DNA of 64,000 bases. It comes from Paraburkholderia sp. LEh10 (GTDB taxonomy: Bacteria; Pseudomonadota; Gammaproteobacteria; Burkholderiales; Burkholderiaceae). Shown in pieces: positions 1 through 8,743 of this stretch (its first letter is position 1; each line of letters opens with the position of its first letter). Where the stretch lies: the NCBI RefSeq assembly GCF_017814945.1, contig NZ_JAGIPX010000027.1:2910-66909 (forward strand), read 5' to 3'. A program made the translations under genes and the position numbers. The notes under the pieces are model-generated. The model saw only the letters and a program-made list of their open reading frames with translations, ran no database searches and was not told the origin of the DNA.

Positions 1-1782
1 ACGTACAACGCGTCGACGGGCACGATCACGGGCCCGACGTTCAACATCGGTGGCTCGACGGTGACGACGGTTGCCGGTGCGATCACGAACATTGATGGCC
101 GCGTGACGCAGAACACGACCGACATCAGCAACATCACGACGCAGATCGACAACGGCACGATCGGTCTGGTGCAGCAGGATGCATCGACGCGCACCATCAC
201 GGTCGCGAAGAACACGGACGGCTCGCTGGTGGACTTCACCGGCACGGCCGGTGCACGCAAGCTGACGGGTGTCGCCAACGGCAACGTGAACGCATCGAGC
301 GTGGACGCGGTGAACGGCTCGCAGCTGTTCAACGTGGCGCAGTCGACGGCGAACGCGATCGGTGGTGGCTCGACGGTTAACAGTGACGGCACGATCAGCA
401 ACCCGACGTACGTGATCAATAGTGGCAACACGACGGTCAGCAATGTGGGCGACGCGATCACCAACATCGACGGTCGCGTGACGAACCTGGCAGGCGACGT
501 GACGAACATCGACAACACGATCAACAACATCGTGAGCGGTGGCGGCATCAAGTACTTCCATACGAACTCGACGCTGGCGGACTCGGTGGCGGCGGGTGAG
601 GACTCGGTGGCGATCGGCGGCAACGCCAGCGCGACTGTGGCCAACTCGGTGGCGCTGGGTTCGAACGCGGTGACGGGCGCGGTGGTCGCCACAACGGGTG
701 CGACGATCGGCGGACAGAACTACTCGTTCGCGGGTTCGGCTCCCGTCGGCACGGTGAGCGTCGGTAGCGCCGGTCAGGAACGCACGGTCACGAACGTGGC
801 GGCAGGCCAGTTGAGCGCAAGCTCGACGGATGCCGTGAACGGTTCGCAGCTGTACGCGACGAACCAGGCGGTGAACCAGGTCCAAGGCCAGGTGAACAAC
901 ATCTCGACCACGGTGAACAACCTGAGCGCGGGTTCTGTGCAGTACGACAAGAACGCCGACGGTTCCGTCAACTACAGCAGCATCACGATGGGTGGCGGCA
1001 ACGCGCCGGATGGCACGGTGATCCACAACGTCGCAGCGGGTACAGATGGCACGGACGCCGTGAACGTCGACCAGCTGAACGCGGCGATCACCAACGTCAC
1101 GAACATCGCGAACAACGCAGTCGATCCGATGTTCACGTCCAACGGCGATCGCAATACCGAGCAAGCGCAGGCCAGCGGCACGCACGCCACGGCGATGGGG
1201 CCGACCGCGAACGCGAGCGGCAACCAGTCGATCGCAGCGGGCTACAACGCTCAGGCGAGCGGCGACAGCTCGGTTGCGATGGGTTCGAACTCGAAGGCGA
1301 CGGCGGATCACGCCGTTGCTCTCGGCGATGGCTCTGTCGCGGATCGTGCGAACACGGTGTCGGTGGGCTCGGCGGGCAATGAACGCCAGATCACCAACGT
1401 CGCGGCGGGCACGCAGACGACGGATGCCGTCAACGTCGGCCAGTTGAACCAGGCCGTCGCGAACGCGGTGGGCGATCTGCCCACAGGCACGACTGCGAAG
1501 CAGTACACCGACCAGCGGATCAACCTGGTCCAGCAGAGCGTCAACAGCGTGGCACGCAACGCCTACTCGGGCGTCGCAGCCGCCACCGCGCTGACGATGA
1601 TCCCCGACGTCGATCAGGGCAAGACGATCGCGGTCGGCATCGGTGCGGGTACGTACCAGGGCTATCAGGCCGCTGCGCTGGGTGCTTCGGCACGCATCAC
1701 GCAGAACATCAAGGTCAAGCTCGGCGCGGGTGTCAGCGCGCAGGGCACGACGGTTGGTGTGGGTGCGTCGTATCAGTGGTAA
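1..1782 (+). CDS. Trimeric autotransporter adhesin (YadA/Hia type), C-terminal part
   Basis: The reading frame is open from base 1, so the gene begins upstream and only about 593 C-terminal residues are seen. The visible part is rich in Gly, Ala, Ser, Thr and Asn. It has YadA-like head repeats (SVAMGSNSKATADHAVALG type) and several neck motifs of the form DAVNGSQL or DAVNVGQLN that join head to stalk. It ends in a roughly 70-residue membrane anchor closing in YQW, the usual outer-membrane beta-barrel end. Known role of the family: a trimer on the cell surface that binds host or abiotic surfaces, secreted by the type V pathway. A strong hairpin terminator follows 75 bases after the stop. Which ligand it binds cannot be told. 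Confidence 0.93.
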   Translation, partial: TYNASTGTITGPTFNIGGSTVTTVAGAITNIDGRVTQNTTDISNITTQIDNGTIGLVQQDASTRTITVAKNTDGSLVDFTGTAGARKLTGVANGNVNASSVDAVNGSQLFNVAQSTANAIGGGSTVNSDGTISNPTYVINSGNTTVSNVGDAITNIDGRVTNLAGDVTNIDNTINNIVSGGGIKYFHTNSTLADSVAAGEDSVAIGGNASATVANSVALGSNAVTGAVVATTGATIGGQNYSFAGSAPVGTVSVGSAGQERTVTNVAAGQLSASSTDAVNGSQLYATNQAVNQVQGQVNNISTTVNNLSAGSVQYDKNADGSVNYSSITMGGGNAPDGTVIHNVAAGTDGTDAVNVDQLNAAITNVTNIANNAVDPMFTSNGDRNTEQAQASGTHATAMGPTANASGNQSIAAGYNAQASGDSSVAMGSNSKATADHAVALGDGSVADRANTVSVGSAGNERQITNVAAGTQTTDAVNVGQLNQAVANAVGDLPTGTTAKQYTDQRINLVQQSVNSVARNAYSGVAAATALTMIPDVDQGKTIAVGIGAGTYQGYQAAALGASARITQNIKVKLGAGVSAQGTTVGVGASYQW

Positions 1783-1856
1783 TCGCGAGGTAAGTGCAAA
1801 GGTGGCGCAGCAACGGCCACCTGAGCGCAAGTCTCACAAGCAGTACGCTTCAAACG

Positions 1857-1886
1857 AAACGGGCTCCATCGGGAGCCCGTTTTGCC
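1857..1886 (+). terminator. Rho-independent terminator after the adhesin gene
   Basis: An 11-bp perfect stem (AAACGGGCTCC / GGAGCCCGTTT) with an ATCG loop ends in a T run. It lies between the adhesin stop and the convergent regulator gene, and being nearly symmetric it may serve both strands. Confidence 0.85.
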
Positions 1887-1934
1887 TTTATGCCGCACAC
1901 CTTGCGCGCACTCGACAGAAGCGGCGCCGAGCCG

Positions 1935-2774
1935 CTACGTCGCCACTCTACGCTGCGCAATCAGATCCTTCGCGCCCGCGAGCTTCTCCGCCAGTTCCGG
2001 CCCGCGCTCGAGCGCGACGCCGACAGCCAGAATGTCGCCGATCGCCAGATGCGACGTGCGCGACGTCATCGGTGAAAAGATGTCGGTGTCCTCGTCGACG
2101 TTGGCGAAGAGGCCAACCGTCGCAATCCGCGCCAGCGGCGAATTCCCATGCGTCACGGCGATCACTTTCGCGCCCGCGGCGAGCGCGGACTTCGCCGCAT
2201 CGATGATGTCGCGCGTGCGGCCCGTGTTCGAAATCGCCACCACGACATCGCCTTCGCCAAGCAAGGCCGCCGACATCAGAAACGTATGCGGATCCGAGTA
2301 AGCGACGCTCGGCATGCCCAAACGGAAAAACTTGTGCTGCATGTCGAGCGCGGCGATACCCGAGCCGCCCGCGCCATAGAACTCGATGCGCTTCGCCTGC
2401 GCAAGCAGTTGAATCGCCGACGCCACGCTATCGGACGACAGATTGTTGCGCACCTGGATCAGCGCGCCGATCGTCCGGTCGAGCACTTTGGCGGCGACGC
2501 CCGGCACGGGTTCGTCGGGCCTCACGTCCCGATAGACGGCGGGAACTTCCGTTGCTATGCCTTGCGCAAGGCGGATCTTGAACTCGCGGAAGCCGGAAAA
2601 GCCGAGCGCATGGCAGAAGCGCGCGATGGTCGGCTGACTGACGCCGGCGCGCGCGGCGACCTCTGTCATCGACAGGTCGAGCACTTCGCGCGGCGCCTCG
2701 ATCACGTAATCGGCGAGCTTGCGTTCGGAAGGGCGCAACTGATCGCGCATCGCTTCGACTTGGGACAGCATCAT
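1935..2774 (-). CDS. hexR: HexR-type transcriptional regulator (RpiR family)
   Basis: 279 residues from an ATG at 2774; a second ATG follows directly. A longer upstream reading is possible but runs into promoter DNA. The N-terminus is an RpiR helix-turn-helix (SERKLADYVIEAPREVLDLSMTE region, then VSQPTIARFCHALGFSG). The C-terminal half is a SIS sugar-phosphate binding domain (IEFYGAGGSGIAALDMQHKF, then VVAISNTGRTRDIIDA). In pseudomonads HexR represses Entner-Doudoroff genes and releases DNA on binding 2-keto-3-deoxy-6-phosphogluconate. Here it is divergent from edd, and two HexR-like sites lie between them, so it very likely controls edd-eda and itself. The binding of that ligand is inferred from the family. 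Confidence 0.88.
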   Translation of the reverse strand: MMLSQVEAMRDQLRPSERKLADYVIEAPREVLDLSMTEVAARAGVSQPTIARFCHALGFSGFREFKIRLAQGIATEVPAVYRDVRPDEPVPGVAAKVLDRTIGALIQVRNNLSSDSVASAIQLLAQAKRIEFYGAGGSGIAALDMQHKFFRLGMPSVAYSDPHTFLMSAALLGEGDVVVAISNTGRTRDIIDAAKSALAAGAKVIAVTHGNSPLARIATVGLFANVDEDTDIFSPMTSRTSHLAIGDILAVGVALERGPELAEKLAGAKDLIAQRRVAT

Positions 2775-2829
2775 CGTGAATCTCGCACTATGCTCAAGAA
2801 TGCGTGGACTATAGCTGATCGACGGATCA

Positions 2830-2844
2830 AGTACAAAAACTACA
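2830..2844. promoter_or_regulatory. Candidate HexR operator, hexR-proximal
   Basis: On the minus strand the site reads TGTAGTTTTTGTACT, close to the published HexR consensus TGTARTWWWAYTACA. It lies 56 bases upstream of the hexR start, so it fits autorepression. Confidence 0.55.
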
Positions 2845-2961
2845 TTTTTGCCGTAGGTGATTACCCTGATCCCTGTTGTGGAAGTCTGAGAGCGCCAATC
2901 CACAAAGGTTTGAGGCGAATTTGGAGTCAATGCAGATTCAGCAACTGCAACATTGTGTGCT

Positions 2962-2976
2962 TGTAGTTTTTCTACT
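2962..2976. promoter_or_regulatory. Candidate HexR operator, edd-proximal
   Basis: The site reads TGTAGTTTTTCTACT, differing from the HexR consensus TGTARTWWWAYTACA at two positions. It is about 90 bases upstream of the edd start. Together with the site at 2830 it brackets the shared promoter region. Confidence 0.6.
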
Positions 2977-3067
2977 AATATCGCGATTGCCGGCTTCCCA
3001 AGCCGTTCCCCGCGATATCAATCTGGCGCGAAGCGCGTAAGCGCGAGCCAGCGACGAAGGAGCATCG

Positions 3068-4978
3068 ATGGTTTCCCCGCATTCGCAACTGATGAAAGTC
3101 ACGAAGCGCGTGATCGAGCGCAGCAAGCCCACACGCGACGCGTATCTGGCGCGCATCGACAACGCGCAAGGCAAGTTCCCGGCGCGCGGCGCGCTGTCTT
3201 GCGCGAACCTCGCGCATGGCTTCGCCGGTCTGGAGGGCAACGACAAGCTCGTCATCAAGCAGATCCGCCAGCCGAATATCGGCATCGTCTCGTCGTACAA
3301 CGAGATGCTCTCGGCGCATGCGCCGTACAAGGATTTCCCCGACATCATCAAGGCTGCCGCGCGTGAAAACGGCGGCGTCGCGCAATTCGCGGGCGGCGTG
3401 CCGGCGATGTGCGATGGCATCACGCAGGGCAACGCGGGCATGGAGCTGTCGCTGTTCTCGCGCGAAGTGATTGCGATGAGCACGGCCGTCGCGCTCACGC
3501 ACAACATGTTCGACGCTGCCCTGTGCCTCGGCGTGTGCGACAAGATCGTGCCGGGCCTCTTGATCGGCGCGCTGCAATTCGGCCATCTGCCGACCATTTT
3601 CGTGCCAGCCGGCCCGATGACGAGCGGCCTCTCGAACGACGACAAGGCGAAGACCCGCCAGCAGTTCGCGACGGGCCAGTGCGATCGCAGCGCGCTGCTC
3701 GAAGCGGAAGCGGCTGCGTATCACAGCCACGGCACCTGCACGTTCTACGGCACGGCCAACAGCAACCAGATGCTGATGGAAATCATGGGCCTGCATCTGC
3801 CGGGCTCGGCGTTCGTGCATCCGCATACGCCGCTGCGCGACGCGCTCACCGCGCAAGCCGCGCGCCGCGTGCTCGATCTGACAGCAGATCGCGGCCACTA
3901 CATGCCGATCGGCCATGTGATCGACGAGAAGGCCGTCATCAACGGCATCGTCGGTCTGCTCGCGACGGGCGGCTCGACCAATCACACGCTGCACCTCGTC
4001 GCGATTGCACGCGCGGCGGGCATCATCATCGACTGGGACGATTTCGACACGCTGTCCGCGTCGGTGCCGCTGCTGGCGAAGGTGTACCCGAACGGCAAGG
4101 CCGACGTGAACCACTATCACGCGGCGGGCGGCATGGCGTTCCTGATCCGCAACCTGCTCGAAGGCGGCCTGCTGCACGCCGACGTGAACACCGTCGCGGG
4201 CAAGGGCCTCGCGCACTACACGCAAGAGCCGAAACTGCTCGACGGCAAGCTGACGTGGGTGCCGGGCGTGACCGAGAGCCAGGACGCGGCGGTGCTGCGC
4301 AGCATCAAGGAGCCGTTCCAGCCCGACGGCGGCCTGCGTCTGATGCAGGGCAAGCTCGGCCGCGGTGTCATCAAGATTTCGGCTGTCGCGAAGCAGCATC
4401 GCACCGTGAAGGCGCCTGCCATCGTGTTCGACTCGCAGGAGGCCGTGCAGGAAGCGTTCGACAACGGCGAACTGAAGCGTGACTTCATTGCCGTCGTGCG
4501 CTTCCAAGGCGCGCGGGCAAACGGCATGCCCGAGCTGCATCGTTTGACGCCGTTGCTCGGCGTATTGCAGGATCAGGGCTTTCACGTCGCGCTCGTCACC
4601 GACGGCCGCATGTCGGGTGCATCGGGCAAGGTGCCCGCCGTGATTCACGTGTCGCCGGAAGCGCTGCTGCAAGGCCCGCTTGGCAAGGTGTGCACGGGCG
4701 ACATGCTCGTCATCGATGCGGAGGCGGGTGTGCTCGACATCGAAATCGACGACGCGCAATGGGCCGCGCGCCCGATTGCCGTGTCGCAGCATCAGGCGGA
4801 AAACGAAGTGGGCTTCGGCCGCGAGCTGTTCGGCGTGTTCCGTTCGGCGGCCGCGCCGGCGGAAATGGGCGCATCGGTGTTTGGGCCGCTCGTCGGCGAA
4901 GCGCCGCACGCAGCGCAACTAGCAGGCCAAACGGCCAGCGCCGTGGCGAGCGAAGCCAGCCACGCAATGCAGAAATAA
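3068..4978 (+). CDS. edd: 6-phosphogluconate dehydratase
   Basis: 636 residues, a little longer than the usual 600-610, the excess being an Ala-rich C-terminal tail. The ATG is preceded by GAAGGAG at good spacing. The enzyme dehydrates 6-phosphogluconate to 2-keto-3-deoxy-6-phosphogluconate, the first step of the Entner-Doudoroff pathway in the cytoplasm. IlvD/Edd-family signatures are visible: MCDGITQGNAGMELS, CLGVCDKIVPG with Cys residues expected to hold the iron-sulfur cluster, and TDGRMSGASGKVPAVIHVSPEA near the C-terminus. It is followed after 18 bases by eda, and the two are surely one operon under HexR control. Dihydroxy-acid dehydratase IlvD is the related alternative, but the eda partner and the edd-type ends decide it. 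Confidence 0.96.
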   Translation: MVSPHSQLMKVTKRVIERSKPTRDAYLARIDNAQGKFPARGALSCANLAHGFAGLEGNDKLVIKQIRQPNIGIVSSYNEMLSAHAPYKDFPDIIKAAARENGGVAQFAGGVPAMCDGITQGNAGMELSLFSREVIAMSTAVALTHNMFDAALCLGVCDKIVPGLLIGALQFGHLPTIFVPAGPMTSGLSNDDKAKTRQQFATGQCDRSALLEAEAAAYHSHGTCTFYGTANSNQMLMEIMGLHLPGSAFVHPHTPLRDALTAQAARRVLDLTADRGHYMPIGHVIDEKAVINGIVGLLATGGSTNHTLHLVAIARAAGIIIDWDDFDTLSASVPLLAKVYPNGKADVNHYHAAGGMAFLIRNLLEGGLLHADVNTVAGKGLAHYTQEPKLLDGKLTWVPGVTESQDAAVLRSIKEPFQPDGGLRLMQGKLGRGVIKISAVAKQHRTVKAPAIVFDSQEAVQEAFDNGELKRDFIAVVRFQGARANGMPELHRLTPLLGVLQDQGFHVALVTDGRMSGASGKVPAVIHVSPEALLQGPLGKVCTGDMLVIDAEAGVLDIEIDDAQWAARPIAVSQHQAENEVGFGRELFGVFRSAAAPAEMGASVFGPLVGEAPHAAQLAGQTASAVASEASHAMQK

Positions 4979-4996
4979 GCGATAAGGAGTCTGAAG

Positions 4997-5638
4997 ATGA
5001 CGTCGAAAACAGTCAGCGAAATCGTGCGCCTCGGTCCGGTGATCCCGGTCCTCGCATTCGATAGCGTCGAGCAGGGCGAACATGTATCGCGCGCGCTGCA
5101 CGCGGGCGGCGTGAAGGTGCTCGAAATCACGCTGCGCACGCCCGCCGGCATCGGCGCGATCGAGCGCGCGAGCCAGCTCGCCGAAGACATCGTGGTCGGC
5201 GTGGGCACCATCACGCGGCCCGAGCACTGCGAGCAGGCGAAGAAGGCGGGCGCGCAGTTCGGCGTGTCGCCGGGCTTGACGAAGGACATGCACAAGGCCG
5301 CGCAGGACGCCGGGCTGCCGCTGCTGCCGGGCGTGATGACGCCGAGCGACATCATCGTCGCGCTGGAGCTCGGCTACGAGATCGTCAAGTTCTTCCCGGC
5401 GCAGCAGGCGGGCGGCGTGCCGATGCTGCAAGCGTTCCACGGCCCGTTCCCGACGCTGAAGTTCTGCCCGACGGGCGGCATCACGGCGGAAACCGCGCCA
5501 AACTTCCTCGCGCTGCCGAACGTCGTGTGCGTCGGCGGCTCGTGGCTGACGCCGAAGGCCGCGCTCGCCGCGCAGAACTGGGACGAAGTCACGCGTCTCG
5601 CTCGCGCCGCGAGTGAACTGGCTGCGCCCGCGCATTGA
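4997..5638 (+). CDS. eda: 2-keto-3-deoxy-6-phosphogluconate aldolase
   Basis: 213 residues, the normal length. An AAGGAG Shine-Dalgarno lies ahead of the ATG. The enzyme cleaves 2-keto-3-deoxy-6-phosphogluconate to pyruvate and glyceraldehyde 3-phosphate. The beta-alpha barrel signatures are present: LEITLRTPAGIGAIE with the catalytic Glu, VGVGTITRPEH, GVSPGLTKDM, and YEIVKFFPAQQAGG with the Schiff-base Lys, then FCPTGGIT for phosphate binding. It completes the Entner-Doudoroff pathway with edd just upstream and supplies the lower glycolytic enzymes encoded near 54-58 kb. Confidence 0.97.
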   Translation: MTSKTVSEIVRLGPVIPVLAFDSVEQGEHVSRALHAGGVKVLEITLRTPAGIGAIERASQLAEDIVVGVGTITRPEHCEQAKKAGAQFGVSPGLTKDMHKAAQDAGLPLLPGVMTPSDIIVALELGYEIVKFFPAQQAGGVPMLQAFHGPFPTLKFCPTGGITAETAPNFLALPNVVCVGGSWLTPKAALAAQNWDEVTRLARAASELAAPAH

Positions 5639-5695
5639 TTCGCGGCATCGCGATGTGACGAAGCGCTTGACGGTTTCGACAGAGGCTCGACACAA

Positions 5696-5746
5696 CCTCG
5701 CCGTTTTAGCCTCGAACAGGCTGCAGCGGCGAGGTGCTTTATTTTT
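5696..5746 (+). terminator. Terminator after edd-eda
   Basis: A two-part stem (CCTCGCCG / CGGCGAGG enclosing AGCCT / AGGCT) is followed by a T-rich run. It separates edd-eda from the gluconate permease, which therefore probably has its own promoter in 5750-5900. Confidence 0.7.
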
Positions 5747-5900
5747 GGCGCGGGCCATTTCCGCGCGCCATGTACGTTAACAAACAGTAAAATTCAGCGT
5801 CCGCGAAAGCGCCGATCCCGATCGCACTTTCAGCATCCGGACGCGGGCGGGGTGCAGCAGCACGTTGCAACTCAAACCAACAAGACAAAGGAGGAGCTTC

Positions 5901-7262
5901 ATGGAAGCTGTCCACGGCAGCATGCTGCTGATTTACGCCGTGATCGCCATTGCGGTGCTGATCCTGATGATCACGCGCTTCAAGGTTTATCCGTTCCTCG
6001 TTCTCATCATCGTGTCGCTGCTGCTGGGGCTGGCCGTCGGCATGCCGGCGGGCACGATCGTGAAGTCGTTCGAAACGGGTAACGGCAATACGCTGGGCCA
6101 TATTGCGATCGTCGTCGGCCTCGGCACGATGCTCGGCAAGATGATGGCCGAATCGGGCGGCGCCGAGCGCATCGCCACGACGCTGATCAACTGGTTCGGC
6201 GAGAAGAACATTCACTGGGCGATGATGTTCGTCGCGATCATCGTCGGCTTGCCGGTGTTCTTCGAAGTCGGCTTCGTGCTGCTGATCCCGATCGCGTTCA
6301 ACGTCGCGAAGCGCACGGGCAAATCGCTGCTGCTGATCGGCCTGCCGATGGTCGCGGGTCTCTCCGTCGTGCACGGCCTGATTCCGCCGCACCCGGCCGC
6401 GCTGCTCGCCGTGCAGGCGTATCACGCCGATATCGGCCGCACGATTGCGTATGGCCTGCTGGTCGGCGTGCCGACTGCGATCGTTGCCGGTCCGCTGTTC
6501 GCGCTTTTGATCCATCGCCAGATCAAGCTCGCCGAGAACAATCCGCTCGCCGCGCAATTCGTCGACACCGAGCATCAGACGGGCACGCGCGATCTGCCGG
6601 GTTTCGGCATCACGCTCTTCACGGTTCTGCTGCCTGTCATCCTGATGCTGGTCGGCAGCTGGGCGGACCTCGTGTTCGCGCCGAAAACGACGGCGAACGA
6701 TCTGCTGAAGTTCATCGGCACGTCGGATGTCGCGCTGCTGATTTCCGTACTGGTGAGTTTCTGGACGTTCGGTGCGAGCCGCGGCTTCAATCGCGAGCAG
6801 ATTCAAAAGTTCTGCGGCGAGTGTCTGGCGCCCATCGCGGGCATTACGCTGATCGTCGGCGCGGGCGGCGGTTTTGGCCGCGTGCTGATGGACAGCGGCA
6901 TCTCGAAGGAGATCGTCGCCACGGCGACGGCGGCGCATTTGTCGCCGCTGCTGTTCGGCTGGTTCGTCGCGGCGCTGATCCGTCTCGCAACGGGCTCCGC
7001 GACGGTCGCGATGACGACGGCCTGCGGTATCGTCGCGCCGATCGCCGCGGCCAGCGGCGTGCAGGTGAAGCCGGAACTGCTGGTGCTCGCCACGGGCTCG
7101 GGCTCGCTGATTTTTTCGCACGTCAACGACGGCGGCTTCTGGCTGATCAAGGAGTATTTCGGAATGACGGTGGGGCAGACGTTCAAGACGTGGTCGCTCT
7201 GCGAAACCATCATTTCGCTGATGGGCCTCGGTTTGACCTTCGCATTGGCGGCGGTCCTGTAA
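5901..7262 (+). CDS. Gluconate:H+ symporter, GntP family
   Basis: 453 residues from the ATG at 5901, chosen over a start 36 bases earlier because AAAGGAGGAG sits just ahead of it. This is an integral inner-membrane protein with about 12-14 hydrophobic helices from residue 5 to the C-terminus. GntP-family stretches are visible: GNTLGHIAIVVGLGTMLGKM, the motif GLPVFFEVGFVLLIPI, and GLIPPHPAAL. It takes up gluconate with protons. It is 10 bases from gluconokinase and downstream of edd-eda, giving a complete import-to-pyruvate route. Whether it prefers gluconate over related sugar acids is inferred from context. Confidence 0.93.
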   Translation: MEAVHGSMLLIYAVIAIAVLILMITRFKVYPFLVLIIVSLLLGLAVGMPAGTIVKSFETGNGNTLGHIAIVVGLGTMLGKMMAESGGAERIATTLINWFGEKNIHWAMMFVAIIVGLPVFFEVGFVLLIPIAFNVAKRTGKSLLLIGLPMVAGLSVVHGLIPPHPAALLAVQAYHADIGRTIAYGLLVGVPTAIVAGPLFALLIHRQIKLAENNPLAAQFVDTEHQTGTRDLPGFGITLFTVLLPVILMLVGSWADLVFAPKTTANDLLKFIGTSDVALLISVLVSFWTFGASRGFNREQIQKFCGECLAPIAGITLIVGAGGGFGRVLMDSGISKEIVATATAAHLSPLLFGWFVAALIRLATGSATVAMTTACGIVAPIAAASGVQVKPELLVLATGSGSLIFSHVNDGGFWLIKEYFGMTVGQTFKTWSLCETIISLMGLGLTFALAAVL

Positions 7263-7272
7263 GGAGTTTCAA

Positions 7273-7767
7273 ATGATCTTGATCGCGATGGGCGTGTCGG
7301 GCGCCGGCAAGACCCGCATTGGCGAATTGCTGGCGGAGCGTCTCAACTGCAGCTTCACCGATGGCGACGCGTTTCACAGCGCCGCCAACAAGGAGAAGAT
7401 GCACAACGGCATTCCGCTGACGGACGAAGACCGTTGGCCGTGGCTCAGAACGATCCGCGCCGCGATCGAGGAAAAGCAGAAGGCGCATGAGACGGCGGTA
7501 TTCACGTGCTCGTCGTTGAAGCGCTCGTATCGCGACATCCTGCGCGCGGGCGACAAGGATGTCTGCTTCGTGTATCTGAAGGGCACGCGCGAAGTGCTGC
7601 ACGAGCGTCTGCAGTCGCGCACCGGGCATTTCTTCGATCCGTCGCTGCTGCAAAGCCAGCTCGAAACGCTGGAAGAGCCGGGCGACGACGAAGCGATCAC
7701 GGAGAGCATCGATCTGACGCCGGAGCAGATCGTGGAGGAAGTGCTTGCCAAGATGAAGGCAAGGTAA
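7273..7767 (+). CDS. gntK: Gluconokinase (thermoresistant type)
   Basis: 164 residues, standard for the small P-loop gluconokinases. The start has AAGGAG seven bases upstream. It phosphorylates gluconate to 6-phosphogluconate with ATP. Visible signatures: the Walker A loop GVSGAGKT at residues 7-14, FTDGDAFHSAANKEKM which contacts substrate, LTDEDRWPWL, and TCSSLKRSYRD. It is the last gene of the gluconate uptake unit, and its product feeds directly into Edd. Confidence 0.96.
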   Translation: MILIAMGVSGAGKTRIGELLAERLNCSFTDGDAFHSAANKEKMHNGIPLTDEDRWPWLRTIRAAIEEKQKAHETAVFTCSSLKRSYRDILRAGDKDVCFVYLKGTREVLHERLQSRTGHFFDPSLLQSQLETLEEPGDDEAITESIDLTPEQIVEEVLAKMKAR

Positions 7768-7794
7768 TTTGTTGGGGTTCGGTTGCCTCTGCGG

Positions 7795-7837
7795 GGGCAT
7801 CCGCGAAGGGCAAGTCAAACCGGCCTCGCGGATGCCC
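7795..7837. repeat. Inverted repeat between convergent genes
   Basis: A perfect 12-bp inverted repeat, GGGCATCCGCGA / TCGCGGATGCCC, with a 19-base loop lies between gntK and the convergent HAD gene. It has no adjoining T run, so it is not a classic terminator, though it could stop RNA polymerase from both sides. Confidence 0.5.
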
Positions 7838-7916
7838 ACGAAGAGCAAAGCGAACCGCACTGCTCACGAAAAAAACAACAAAACCGTCGGCGGACAAAAA
7901 CAGAAAAAAAATCCCG

Positions 7917-8603
7917 CTAAGACTGCAGATCGCCAAAGTCCCCGCGCACGCCCGCGTCGATCAGCGCGGGCAACTCGTCCATATGCTGCATGATCCGCGT
8001 AATGCCCATATTGCGTAGCACATCCGCGTAACCATCGGGAATGTGGCTCGCGCCGACGAACGCAATCGTCTTCATTCCGGCCGCGCGTGCCGCATTCAGA
8101 CCCGCGACGCTGTCCTCGACGACGATGCAACGCGTCGGCTCGACGCCGAGCTGTTGTGCGGCGAACAGATAGACATCGGGATAGGGCTTGGGCCGCGCGA
8201 CCTGTTCGGCGCTGAACACGCGCGGCCCGAAAATCTCGGCCAGCCCCGCGCGGCGCACCGATGCGGCGACGCGCATCATCCGGCTGTTCGAAACGACGGC
8301 GGCAGGCAGCGCCACGCGCCGCAACGCGTCGCGCACGCCGCTGATCGCGCTGAGCGACGACGCCAGCTCCGCTTCGACATTGGCCTCGACGGTTCGCAGA
8401 AAATCGGCGGGCAGCCGGATATCGAATGCCACTTCGACGCTCTCCAGAAAACGCGAGGTCTGCTGGCCGAACGCGGTCTTGCAGATCTCGTCGAAGTCGA
8501 GCGTCGGAAAAGTGGCGGCGAGCGTGTCGTGCATGACGCGGTCGGCGATGACTTCGCTGTCGACGAGCACGCCGTCGCAGTCGCAAATGAGATGATCGAT
8601 CAT
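7917..8603 (-). CDS. HAD-superfamily phosphatase (beta-phosphoglucomutase-like)
   Basis: 228 residues from the ATG at 8603; an in-frame extension to 8696 looks non-coding. HAD motif I is at the N-terminus (ICDCDGVLVDSE, nucleophile Asp and acid/base Asp). Motif II is around VVSNSRMMR, and motif III/IV is RPKPYPDVYLFAA followed by CIVVEDSVAGLNAARAAGM. A helical cap sits between motif I and II. Such proteins hydrolyse or move phosphate on small sugars. Lying downstream of glpK on the same strand, it might act on glycerol 3-phosphate or a sugar phosphate, but the substrate cannot be read from the sequence. No good Shine-Dalgarno is seen. Confidence 0.85.
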   Translation of the reverse strand: MIDHLICDCDGVLVDSEVIADRVMHDTLAATFPTLDFDEICKTAFGQQTSRFLESVEVAFDIRLPADFLRTVEANVEAELASSLSAISGVRDALRRVALPAAVVSNSRMMRVAASVRRAGLAEIFGPRVFSAEQVARPKPYPDVYLFAAQQLGVEPTRCIVVEDSVAGLNAARAAGMKTIAFVGASHIPDGYADVLRNMGITRIMQHMDELPALIDAGVRGDFGDLQS

Positions 8604-8743
8604 GCGGAAAACGGAAGGAGATGCGCAGCCCGCAAACACCTGCACGCGGCCGGTCAGCGGGCTTAAAGCGACATGATACGTGCTTTGCGGACCCACGCGG
8701 CAGATCCTCCTCGTGGGGGCGCTTCGATCGTGCGGGGCGCGGT

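Noticed and set aside
2975..4918. A 647-codon minus-strand frame opposite edd
   Set aside because: Shadow of a high-GC gene on the other strand; Arg/His-rich with no domain.
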